This document shows, piece after piece, positions 12,003 to 22,839 of a DNA stretch of 64,000 nt. The stretch comes from Margaritifera margaritifera (lineage: Eukaryota > Mollusca > Bivalvia > Unionida > Margaritiferidae). The notes below the pieces were generated by a model. That model saw only the letters and a list, made by a program, of their open reading frames with translations. It ran no database searches and was not told the origin of the DNA. The DNA lies in the NCBI GenBank assembly GCA_029931535.1, contig JAQPZY010001625.1, forward strand, positions 5,185,501 through 5,249,500. The letters run 5' to 3'. Position 1 is the first letter of the stretch, and each line of letters begins with the position of its first letter. The translations under genes were made by a program, and so were the position numbers.

Positions 12003-12150
12003 ATTGGTAACTTTAGTGAGTTTCCCGCATAATGGATGAATTTGAAAATATAAATGAGTAACATTATCTGCAACAAATCTGTATCATCAAGTTCCAACTG
12101 TAATGACATATATACGGTATATCTTACTACTGTCTTCCTAATCTGTTTAC
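12003..12150 (+). repeat. Duplicate of the 5' LTR-flank junction of the 12.9-kb retroelement
   Basis: AGTGAGTTTCCCGCATAATG through GTTCCAACTGTAATG and CGGTATATCTTACTACTGTC matches 12,800-13,060. It contains the host flank plus only the first ~45 bases of the LTR, without the long microsatellite. It therefore looks like a segmental copy of the junction, not a second insertion. Confidence 0.75.
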
Positions 12151-12696
12151 ATACATCAACGTAAAAGGAGATATTCTAAACTTATTCTCCATGTACGATT
12201 TAAGTATTTTACACATATCATTTAATAGTCACTTTTGTGTGAAGTTTCTATGTTGCTTTGTATCTATTTGGATAGAGTTTGGATGCCAATATTTCCGGTA
12301 TGTCACGCAGTGAATACGCTACAGTTAGTTATGATTGGTGGTTGTTGTTATTAAATGATCAGTAAAGTACTTAAATCATGCATAGGGAAGAAATCTGCAA
12401 TGTCTTCTTTCCGTTGATAAACGTTATCAGTCGCTGAAGATGTAGACGAGATAAACTAATTAGCATGGAATTGGGGCGGGAGAAGGGGGCAGATTTCGAA
12501 AAACGTGAGTTAGTCATCTTGTGTTAATTTGTAGAAGACGAGCGGGTGTTATTAATTGCTTTTATTTTTTACTGACAGAAATGAGTGCACGTACTTGCTA
12601 CGGCTGTCTCAGATGAATTCTCAATTTAAAGAATGAAAAGGCAAATGACTCATAATTATTCACGACTGCTGAAGATTAAAGTAACTTGCATAGAGT

Positions 12697-12790
12697 AAGT
12701 ATCGTTTTGTATCGATTCTTCCCCTCTTGTATCGATATGGGTATCGATATAGATAAAGTATCGATACATCGATATATCGATTAATCGTTT
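12697..12790. repeat. Cluster of ATCGAT-type palindromes
   Basis: About eight GTATCGAT/ATCGATAT motifs occur in 90 bases (for example TATCGATACATCGATATATC). The function is unknown; it could be the end of a repeat family. Confidence 0.6.
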
Positions 12791-12898
12791 CACCCTTAAT
12801 AATTAGTAACGTTAGTGAGTTTCCCGCATAATGGATGAATTTGAAAATATAAATGATAAAACATTCTCTGCAACAAATCTGTATCATCAAGTTCCAAC

Positions 12899-13231
<333 letters not shown>

Positions 13232-13244
13232 TGGTGTCAGAAGT
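13232..13244 (+). other. Primer-binding site, tRNA-Leu type
   Basis: TGGTGTCAGAAGT directly follows the LTR. It is complementary to a tRNA 3' end reading ACTTCTGACA plus CCA, which matches animal tRNA-Leu. Confidence 0.8.
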
Positions 13245-13268
13245 TAAAAACGCTTAACACTATAGTGA

Positions 13269-13779
13269 ATGAAAAAAATGAAACAGATTCCAGTACCAAA
13301 GGCTTTATTGTTAGAAAATAATGTTGCTGAAAATTGGAGACGCTGGCCACAACAATATAAATTGTATATGTGTGCTTCTGAAAAAGGCAAGAAAAATGAG
13401 AAATTGCAATGTGCTACATTTCTAACAATAGCTGGGGAGGCTGCAGTGGAACTATTCAACACATTTTCATTTGAAGAGAAAGAGAAAGATAAAACTGAGT
13501 GTCTGATACAGAAATTTGATGAATATTGTTCCCCAAGGAAACCATGAGACCTACGAGAGGCATGTTTTCAACAGCAGATTGCAAAAATCGGGAGAAAGTT
13601 TTGATCAATTTCTGACGAATTTAAGAATCCTAGCAAAAGATTTTGGATTTAGTAACCTCAAAGATGACTTAATACGTGACAAAGTTATTGAAGGGATAAA
13701 TGATGATCACCCCAAAACAAGGATTTATCACTTAAAAGATGCATTGAAATATGCAGAGCAGCTGAAGCCACAGCAGTAA
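13269..13779 (+). pseudogene. gag capsid region, frameshifted
   Basis: Two overlapping frames carry one capsid-like protein: 13,269-13,547 (ENWRRWPQQYKLYM, FLTIAGEAAVELFNTF, IQKFDEYCSPRK) and 13,516-13,779 (ETYERHVFNSRLQKSGESFD, LRDLVIE-type RDKVIEGI). The switch near 13,535-13,545 shows a one-base shift. The motifs are typical of Ty3/gypsy gag in animals. Confidence 0.8.
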
Positions 13780-13914
13780 AAATTAAAATAATTACTACCA
13801 TGGAACAACCAGATAAGCCTGTTGATGCAGTGAAAGAGAAAAAAAGCCAGCAGAGAGCTAAACTTCAAAAGAGCTTTGCAGAAAAAAATCAATACAAAGG
13901 AAGAGATACATTAC

Positions 13915-14013
13915 TGTACAAAGTGTGGATTAGATCATAGGGAAAACACTGTCCAGCTAGAGGCCAAATATGTAGCAAAATGTAGAGGATGAAACCATTT
14001 TCAGAAAGTTTGC
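13915..14013 (+). pseudogene. gag zinc knuckles, damaged
   Basis: CTKCGLDH at 13,915 starts one CCHC knuckle. A second reads C-R-G-stop-N-H-F-Q-K-V-C at 13,981-14,013, where the second Cys codon has become TGA. A frameshift separates the two. Confidence 0.65.
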
Positions 14014-14053
14014 TACAGTAAGGCAACAAAATATCAAAAATCAGGACATAGAG

Positions 14054-14584
14054 GTGGTAGATACCAAGCATACGGCAACACAAGAAGGGTTTTATTCAGT
14101 TGATGCTGAGAGAGAATGTTTCGTAGATACAGTGAATCAGGCTGACCCAGATAGTTCTTGGATCGTTCCAATCAACATCAATGGCATTGTTATCCCGATG
14201 AAATTAGATACAGGAGCTGATGTTAATATACTTAAAGTTTCGGACTATCTTCAACTGAAGCACAGGCCAAGGTTACAACGAAGCAACATTAAACTGAATG
14301 CATATGATGTAGGAAACATCCCAGTAAGAGGTCAATGTATGCTAGAACTAAGACACAAACACTACTTGTATACAACTCAATTCATCATAAGTGACAGTAC
14401 TGTCAGACCCATTCTTGGACGTGATACTTGTGACACAATGAAATTCGTCAAACTTGTGCTTACTGTGGAGGAAACACGAGAAAATAAACATGAGATTAAT
14501 ATTTTTGAGGAATATGCAGATATGTTTGATGGTCTTGGGTGTTTACCAAACAAGATTAACATCAAGCTAAGAGGGGATGCATAA
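14054..14584 (+). pseudogene. Retroviral-type aspartic protease region
   Basis: A 176-codon frame with the catalytic motif LDTGADVN near 14,203, hydrophobic strands around ININGIVIPMKL, and the ILGRDTCD flap-distal motif near 14,411. It is open on its own but lies in a broken polyprotein, and a stop at 14,582 cuts it off from RT. It would cleave the gag-pol precursor. Confidence 0.8.
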
Positions 14585-15372
14585 CCAGTTGTTGAAGCAT
14601 GCAGAAAAGTCCCATTTGCACTTCATGATGCCCTGAAAGCAGAACTTAAAAAAATGGAAGCTCTAAATGTTATCAAGAAAGTAGAAGAGCCCACTGAATG
14701 GGTTAACTCGCTTGTAATTGTACACAAACCAAATGGCAATTTAAGGATTTGCTTAGATTTCCACGGAATCTGAATAAAGCTATCTGAAGAGAGCATTTCA
14801 AACTTCCAACACGTGAAGAAATTATGTCACTCTTTGCAGGAGCAAAAGTGTTTACCAAATTGGATGCTTCAAATGGGTTTTGGCAGATTCAACTTGATGA
14901 TGAAAGTTCTAAATTATGCACGTTTAATACACCTTTTAGCAGATATCGTTACTTACGACTACTTTTTGGAATATCTAGTCCCCCAGAAATTTATCACAAA
15001 ACAATTCATACACTATTTGAAAACATGGAAGGAATTGATACGTCAATGAATGATATTATTATATGTGGAAAAGACCAAATGGAGCATGATTTACGCCTAA
15101 GACAAGTGTTGGACAGGGCCAGAAAGGTCAAACTGAAACTACAGAAAGAAAAGTGCATAGTCAGTGTCCCAGAACTCACATTTGTAGGTGATGTTATATC
15201 AAAAGATGGTATGAAGCCAGATCAGCGAAAAGTAGAAGCCATACAAGGTATGGAGAGACCAACATGCAAAAAAGGCTTGCAAAGATTTCTTGGGATGATC
15301 AACTACCTGGCAAGATTTTTGCCTGACCTATCAAGTCATACATCAATATTGAGAACTCTTTTAGACAAGTAA
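14585..15372 (+). pseudogene. Reverse transcriptase, catalytic box altered
   Basis: The start (14,587-14,770) reads VPFALHDALKAELKKME and WVNSLVIVHKPNGNLRICLD. After a frame break it resumes at 14,824 with FTKLDASNGFWQIQLD, FGISSPPEIYHKTIHTLFE and FLGMINYLARFLPDLS. The catalytic segment near 15,045 reads S-M-N-D-I-I-I instead of Y-x-D-D, so the first Asp of the pair is lost. This copy could not encode a working polymerase. Confidence 0.88.
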
Positions 15373-15830
15373 AATCAATGGAAATTGACTCCAAATCACG
15401 AGGAAGCTTTCAAAGATCTTAAGAATCTAGTATCAAGTGAACCAGTATTGCAGTTTTATGACCAAGCAAAGTATAACAGAATTTAAGCAGATGCAAGTCA
15501 AAAAGTACTTGGTGCTGTACTTTTGCAGAAACATGGCGAGAAATGGCTGAAAGTTGCTTATGCTTCAAGAACCGTTACTGACAAAGAAAGTCGTTATGCC
15601 CCGATTGAAAGAGAGCACTTGCCTTGGCATTTGCATGTGAAAGATTTCATCAATATATATATGGTCAAGAATTCAACGATTACGACTACGAGTTCAGAAG
15701 TACGATCTTCGTCTTATTTATACGCCTGGAAAAGAAATGTTTACAGCGGATATATTGGCACGAGCGCCTTCAAAAAACACCGAGTTGTCTGGTATAGAGA
15801 AAGAAGTTGAGGTATTTGTAGATGGCGTAA
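15373..15830 (+). pseudogene. RNase H region, broken
   Basis: ADASQKVLGAVLLQKHGEKW from about 15,490 and YASRTVTDKESRYAPIERE near 15,560 are RNase H motifs. A TAA precedes the catalytic ADAS, and the frame changes again after 15,660. Confidence 0.75.
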
Positions 15831-15896
15831 TGTCTACCATACAAGTATTGGACAGAACAAAAGGAAATTAGGCATGAAGAAGTTACAGACAGAGTC

Positions 15897-16858
15897 ATGA
15901 AAACTCTGATGGATACTGTAATGAATGACTGGCCAGTTGAAAAAGCCGAGTGTCCTCGAGAAATTCAGCCATATTGGAACTTCAGAGATGAACTGTCCGT
16001 GATCAATGGCATGCTTTTCAAAGGAACTAGGGTAGTCATACCATACAAAGTAAGACAAAACATTCTCAACCAAATCCACGCAGGTCACATGGGAACGGAA
16101 AAATGCAGAAAGAGAGCTCGACAAGTTGTATTTTGACCAGGTATGAATCAGGATGTTAACAAACATGGTGCAAAGTTGCGAAACTTGCCAAAGGTATCAA
16201 AAGAATCAAGTGTGACTGAACCATTGATGTCACATCCTTTACCAACTAAACCATGGCAGAAAGTATCAACTGACTTATTTAAAGTAGATAAGAAAGACTA
16301 CATAGTCATAGTGGATGCTTACTCAAACTACCCAGAAGTTGTAAGCCGTTCAAGTCAATCCACTTCAGAAGTTATCAAAGCTATGAAATGTATCTTCTCA
16401 AGACAAGGCATACCAGAGGAAGTAATGAGCGATAATGGTCCGTATATTAGAGTAGCCTTGATTTTAAAAATTTGCCAAAGATTGGGATTTTAGGCACATA
16501 ACAAGTAGCACAGGATGCAAAATCAAATGATTTAGCCGAAAAAGCAGTACAGATTGTGAAATCAATCATAAAAAGATGCAAACGAAGCGGAGAAGATCCA
16601 CATCTTCAACTTTTAGCTTATAGATCTACTCCCCTAGAAAATGGATTGTCCCCAGCACAACAACTAATGGGAAGAAACATAAGAGCTAATATACCTACAA
16701 ATCAAGAGACATTGCAAGTTAAAAAGTCAAAGAAAGTTATGCAATGGAAGCGAAAACAAAGGAAACATCAAAAGTTCTACCATGATAGATCAGCAGTGAA
16801 ACCCTTGAAACAACTCAGTCCAGGAGAGACTATTAGAATTCGCAACAATAATCAATGA
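15897..16858 (+). pseudogene. Integrase, broken
   Basis: The HHCC zinc-binding segment (IHAGHMGTEKCRKRAR) is at about 16,075-16,125. The core has VDAYSNYPEVV (first Asp) near 16,310 and VMSDNGP (second Asp) near 16,425. The catalytic Glu segment is lost in a broken stretch at 16,490-16,560. A C-terminal piece at 16,556-16,858 has LAYRSTPLENGLSPAQQLMG. Stops fall at about 16,135 and 16,491. Confidence 0.85.
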
Positions 16859-17037
16859 ACTGATCAAGGAACTGTTATTCAAGAAGTTGCACGAGGTCTT
16901 ACTTAGTAAAAACAAGTCGAGGTGAATACAGAAGAAGTCGGAAAGAGCTGTTGTTTGTGCCATATAAAATGTCAAATGCTGAGGAAAATGATGACCTGTA
17001 TGAATCATTAAACAACGAAGAGGTAGAAGATGAATCA

Positions 17038-17152
17038 CTGGAGCGCCTTTGTCCATAATATTGAAAGCATCCGAAGTTGTTGTAAGACACATGAAATATA
17101 TAAGCACCAAGATTAAAGGTCTCCCCATTTTAATGGAGTGGAGTGAAAACAT
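17038..17152 (-). pseudogene. Truncated copy of integrin alpha exon 1
   Basis: From ATG at 17,152 it encodes the same start and signal peptide as the 10.9-kb exon with a few changes (MGRPLILVLIYFMCLTTTSD, then AFNIMDKGAPV). It breaks within the GAPVI codons at 17,038, where retroelement sequence begins. The first propeller strand and splice donor are missing, so it cannot splice as the original does. Confidence 0.85.
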
Positions 17153-17744
17153 TTGTCAGTGAAAACTTGCATGTAGCTTTGAATAAAAGTCTAATCGCCC
17201 CTGCGTCTCCAAACTTTGTATAACCAGCACTAGCAATTTGTCAAATTATGTGTATTTCCGTCCTGAGAGTTTCGCTTTGGATGTATCATGCACCGTGTTT
17301 CCCTATAAACACAATCCACATGCCATTTTGTAAATAAGAGATGGTTTTCCTCATTTTGCATTGCTTGCTATCCGCCACTTGCCAGATCTTTGTAGGCTTT
17401 TGTTTCAGATTCCCAACTACATGTTAACTATTTTGTAACGAGAGACCATGGAAAATGATACAAATAGTGAGAAAAAATACAAGTGTTTCCGGAAACCACT
17501 TACGTCTACTTCAGAGTCCTTCCAGTAGGTACCCATGTGCGTCAAGTAAAACTGAAAATTGTTAGGCATGTAGTCGACACTTAATACCGAATAATAATAA
17601 CATTATTTATTTTATGCTAGGAAGTGAATTACTGGATTTTCCGAGTGAAATAATTGAGATATTTAACTGCAGTGAAAAAAATATATTTTTCACTGGCTGT
17701 CAATAGACATTGATAAAATTATGAGTAAGAAATTTCAATCTTTT

Positions 17745-18088
17745 GTAAGACGCTTGAATGGTTTAAAAGTAAAGATGGCCGCCTGGCATGCAGACGAACC
17801 GGGTTCAAATCCAGCAATGAGCAATTGTTTTTCTTTTTTCCATTTTCTTTTTATCTGCTGGTTTACCTTGAATTGGGAAGGAGCATTATGTAACTACTGA
17901 TATTTTATGTGCAAGTATACACAAGACAGAGCAGAACATAAACGGTAAACCGCTGGCATTATCGCGCGGGATACAGTAAGAAATCAGCTACTTCAGTGTG
18001 TTATAAAAATTGCTAGACAATACGCTTGAGCATAAAATAAAAAGAATATTTGCTTGCCCCGAGGGGATATATTTCATCTCGTGGGTGA
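17745..18088 (-). repeat. Unnamed dispersed repeat, possibly tRNA-related
   Basis: Holds a B-box-like GGGTTCAAATCC near 17,800 (plus strand) and a possible A-box-like TGGTTTAAAAG about 35 bases earlier. Its other end is the ATTTCATCTCGTGGGT motif also found beside the original exon at 11,539-11,560. Assignment to a SINE family is uncertain. Confidence 0.4.
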
Positions 18089-18559
18089 AGAGTTAGAAGA
18101 TGAATCAAATGCCTAAGATTTACCAGTGGTTCACAACGAAATGAATTTACAACGCAAAACCTGAAGTGGAATAATTATACGGAAACCAGAAAGACTGATA
18201 GAACAGTGTTAAAGATCCGTGACATTGAAATTATCTAAGCAGTTTGATTCTAATAGAATAGTTCAGTAAAAAATTAAGTTACTGATTTTAACATTTATAC
18301 AACATTTTAATTCAGAAGGACTTTAACATCAATAATATTAAGTAGTTTTATTCTATTCTATTCTGGGTAAATGGTAAGTTTAAATGCTATAAATCATGTT
18401 TTAGATTATCTGCTTTTAAGTTGTAAATTAAGTTCGATCTGTACATTGTAACTCATTATCTGGCCATAGATAGGTAATAATTTTAATTAAAGAAAAATGT
18501 ACGTCTTTAAATGACACACAAAGTAAACATTAAGATAATAGATTTTCATCTTCTTTTTT

Positions 18560-18572
18560 AAAGAAAGGGAGA
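18560..18572 (+). other. Polypurine tract of the 12.9-kb retroelement
   Basis: AAAGAAAGGGAGA lies immediately before the TGTAATGG start of the 3' LTR. Confidence 0.8.
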
Positions 18573-18743
18573 TGTAATGGTATATATACGGTATATCTTA
18601 CTTCTGTCTTTCTAGTCTGTTTAATGTTAAAATTGACAATTAACAATAAGGGCTGGAGCTTCCACAGTTATCAAATTAGCGAAAAATATATTGTTGTGCA
18701 GCTTAACAAGCGAGTGGCAGGTTACATCATGTAAACACGTATG
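18573..18743 (+). repeat. Truncated 3' LTR
   Basis: Matches the 5' LTR from TGTAATGGTATA through CATCATGTAAACACGTAT, then diverges at about 18,743. About 50 terminal bases, including the CATTACA end, are missing. Confidence 0.85.
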
Positions 18744-21700
18744 ATAGGAGAAATACGAGTGTTCTTTTCTGGTACCAGCTGTATAAAGCTGGGTACAGAG
18801 AGATCACCGATTATATGAAAAATTTCAATGACGTGAACACTTTCTTAACGTATTTTCATTTGATTCTCTATTCGACAGTTTCTAGTTAAAGATCTCCTCC
18901 AACAGTAGGAAAAGTTTACAGAAAATACGTCGAGCCGATTTCGAGAAATAAATATATAAATAAATATACGAAAGCTATCAGAAAGCTAACAGGGAGCTGA
19001 CCTCTTAAGTACACATGTGGAACAATCCTTACTTAAAGGAATTTGACATGGACCCATCCTTCAAATTTTATCTCTAGCGCTATTTTCAACCTACAAAAGA
19101 AAGTCTTGATGATATTAGTCGAGAGTTATCAGAGAAATAGGAGTGTCCTTATAGGTACCGGCTATGTACAGGAGGTGGATAATGGACCGATTCCATCAAA
19201 TATCTGCACCAATTGAAGCCTATTTTGATTTCAACCATTCTTTTATATTAAGAAGGAACGACTGATAATAACGGAAGATATCAAGTTCGGCGGATTGATA
19301 TTTACAGAACTATATGCGGTGAATCGACAGAGGACAAGCATGTGAAATGTAAGCAAAGGAATAGTGCAGTTGATAGTATGTATATCACATATGTTTAGGA
19401 ATTTTCTTCGCTATTAACAGTACCGACCACAACTGTACTGTTTATATGGAAACTTTGATAGCCATCTGGTTACAGATATGCATGTAATATGAATCTCAGT
19501 CATGTGACTTTATTGACCGGAAGAAGACCAATATGGCAGCGTCCATCACATGCCATCGTGATTTTTGCCACATACGGTGTATGTAAGGCCCCATCTGTAT
19601 GCAAAAGTTAAAGCTCGTTGCATCTTATTTAGTCTTTATGCAACACGATAATTACAATGCAATCGCTCAATTCTATCTCTGTGTCGTAATCTATTGCTCG
19701 TAACATGCAATATCAAATTGCCTATTTAAGCCCTTACAAATACCTTTTCTGCAAAACAGAATATACCTGCACATTTTATTGACAGGTTTTATGTTTTAGT
19801 AAATAATTTAGCATTTTCCACTTATTACGCTATGTACATGATATTTGGCTATACCACACCCACCCACCCCATGAAGTCTGTTAGCATTACCAATAGCCTC
19901 TAATTCCAAATGATCGGAGTACCTCTATATCATTATTGTGCTTACAAATAGGTAAAATATTGAATCAACTTCCACTAGAACAAGCAATTTAATTGGTTAA
20001 GTCTCCAAAACTTCACAACAAATTGACAAAGACTTTTTTTTGCAGAGTTGAAGTTATTCTCCCTTAACATCAGTGTCCACTATGGTTTTAATAGATGACC
20101 GCTACGATGTGAAGATATCTGTACACGTGCTGACACGTACATAGATAGCGGTTGTTTCAAGATAGCTTTGAACTCTTCTTGAGATTAAGTTGAGGAACAA
20201 AGGCGAGAACGCTTATGATATTGAGCTGGAGATTCAAGAACCAAACACAGCGAAGTGTTTTGGTGTGCAGACGAAAGAAATGACTATTGAACGTAAAATT
20301 TGACTTGGGTGTTTGAGTTCCTATTTTCAATTTGGATGAATTCAGTTCAGTATAAGTAGGCGATTTGGATTCTGGGAAAGAGACAATCTTTAGATATAAA
20401 TCAGAAAAAAATGTCGTCTGAAATCGTAAAAATACCTATTACTGAGTATTTCATTCAAGATAGGATACATTTTTTATACTAACATAACAAAAAGGCACAT
20501 CGGGCAATATATTTATCTCTAAGCTCCCATTCAAAAGATTCATAAAACAGGAAAAGTCATAACGTAATATCGCTATTTCACAGCCTCAAACATACTGAAC
20601 GCGAACAACTCATAGTTATATTTTCTTCTAATTAAATAAACTATCGCTTCTCTTGAATTGATGAAGATTCACTTATGATTACTTACAAAGAAGAAGGAGC
20701 AATAATAATGAAAAGGATTTTACCGCCCAGTTCCTTACATATATATTCCACTCCCATGGAGTATATTCACGAAGTTCTCAGTTAATTGACTTGTGTATGT
20801 CCATTGCGTCAGATCTATTTTTAGAGAGGAGATGAACACTTATGATGATTTCCAGGAGAGATCAGTACCGGGTGAAAATTGGACCCGGGGGATGGGGGAA
20901 TCAGCGCACGCCCCCCCCCCTTTTTGTCGTTACTACAATTTGTTATTTCCAGTTTTGCATTAATTAAATTTTCGCGGATATGTCAATATTCATTTAAGAG
21001 TTTCACATAAATATGTATTGTTCGCTATTTTATTCCGTGGACGCAATCCTCCCGCGAACTTCGCGAATAAATAAAAATACAAAAAGAAGGTTTACGGTAA
21101 TTATTTTTCCAATCTGAACAATGAATATATGTCTCTTTTACGGAGTCTGCATGTGTGTTCTCCTATAGTTTTAATAAATCTAAAAACGCGTATTGATTCT
21201 GACAAGCTGTAAATATGAAAATATGATCCATGGAGATTATTTATAGTTTTTAATTCTTGCAAAAAGTACGTTTGATTTACAAAAAAAAAATAAGTCTCAT
21301 ATGGAGCATTTCTAAGGCAGATTTAAAAAAAAAAAGTAATGAGACTGGTGGAGGATGTGACCAGGATGAATGATGAACTCGTCAATAATTAACCAAACAT
21401 CAAGAGATTCACAGTGCATGGTACTTTACCGGTTTTGTTTATGGTAAAACCAAATCAGGAAAAAAAGGATGAAATTTGAAATTTATGATGAAGTTGACGA
21501 GACTATAAGAATGTAAGTGCGATTTGCAATTGTACGAATTCATGAAGTTGGCTTAATAGATATATTATGTTTTGCCGTTCCTTTTTCGCTCAAATTTGCT
21601 GAATTTATTGTTAAGTTTCTTGTTTCATGGGAATTTTTGTGTATATTTCTTTCTTTTGATTATTTTTAATTAATGTGATTTTTGGCCTATTTCTTTCCTT

Positions 21701-22100
21701 TTTTTTTAATGGTTCATTTTTTAATCTATCTGCAAATCAGTTCTCAGTTCTCATTTTTTTTATAACTATTCGTAACTATGTTTCATAACTAGTTTTTGTT
21801 TCCATTCTACACCAGAATTTTAAACAAAGCTTTCCTGCATTTTCATATAAATTAATTACAAGCTATCTTTTCAATTAAACCTATGCTGATTTGATATATA
21901 ATACGTGTGTCTATTTTAATGTTTTAGTATATATAGTCATGCTACTTTCATTTATTGTCAGTAAATATGATGCATCATTGCTTGTTTGCTCCTTTAGTAG
22001 CTATCCACATCAGACAAACTGACAGATTCAATTTAATAATATAGACAAGGTGTTAATTCATGCTAATTTGCATTACAATTTTTAAACAAATATAATTTAT
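18744..22100. other. Non-coding stretch with a diverged ~380-bp direct repeat
   Basis: No gene recognised. Related sequences start near 18,747 and 19,127 (shared GAGAAATANGAGTGTNCTT and GGTACC landmarks), so part is a diverged tandem or dispersed repeat. TTCGCGGATATG and CCGCGAACTTCGCGAATAAA at 20,970-21,080 resemble the edge of a short palindromic repeat. Confidence 0.5.
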
Positions 22101-22129
22101 CATCATTTGCTTAACTCTTCATATCTCAT

Positions 22130-22560
22130 TTATGTATTCACTTTGTCAACATATCCAGCCATCTATTGATCTTTCAATCATTTTAAGTTCATTCATTTAT
22201 TTTTCTGTGGAATTTGTTGATTCATCTATCACTTGTTTTCGTTTCAGTCTGTATCGGTTAATTTATCCATTCTTCTTGTCACTTTAGTTCATCGCTCATC
22301 AGCTCCTTCATTAATCCATCAATCTTTTTTACTCATCCATTTTGTCATATCTTCCCTTCATCAATTCATTTACTAATTCATAAATTCTCTTTCACTCATT
22401 CACACATACATTTAATTATTCATTCACTCTTCATCTCTTGCACTACTCATCCACAATCAATTTCTCAGCCCTTCTTCCTCACTCATTCTTTCACTCTTTC
22501 ATCACATCCATGTATATTCCCATTCATACTTCTTTTTCTTCTTTCATATATTTATTTGTA
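22130..22560. repeat. Degenerate TTCATTCATC-type low-complexity tract
   Basis: TCATTCA/TTCATCC motifs recur imperfectly for about 430 bases, with strong pyrimidine bias, just before the LINE relic. Confidence 0.6.
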
Positions 22561-22839
22561 ATTTATACTCGCATTTTCTGTGCTTATTGGTTCACTTAAT
22601 TTTGCTTAGCTCTGCATAGGACTGTCAGAGTTGTATAAGCGTTATCACACATGGACTCGTTTCACTTTTTGGTAATTAATTGTCTACTGTATCAAATGTT
22701 AAATGCAGCCACATCTACAACATGTACTGTCACACTATGGATGGTTTTATGACAGATGCTTGCATTTTGTGTGAGTATGAATTCCATGCATATGATAAAT
22801 TCGAGGTGATAATTGTTTTTAATTTATTCCTGTATAATA

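Larger units (their letters stand above)
17038..18090 (-). mobile_element. Insert carrying part of integrin exon 1 and upstream DNA, flanked by direct repeats
   Basis: The block interrupts the retroelement between two near-identical 17-bp direct repeats (AGGTAGAAGATGAATCA at 17,021-17,037; AGTTAGAAGATGAATCA at 18,091-18,107). Retroelement-like sequence resumes after it. Inside, 17,038-17,740 copies the integrin exon-1 locus and 17,741-18,090 is a different repeat. The repeat's right end (GGATATATTTCATCTCGTGG) is the reverse complement of sequence at 11,539-11,560 beside the original exon. The direct repeats suggest a target-site duplication, but no poly(A), LTR or terminal inverted repeat defines the mechanism. 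Confidence 0.7.

Noticed and set aside
17038..18090. Helitron capture of the integrin exon
   Set aside because: No TC start, CTRR end or 3' hairpin could be placed at the block ends, and the 17-bp direct repeats are unlike Helitron insertion.
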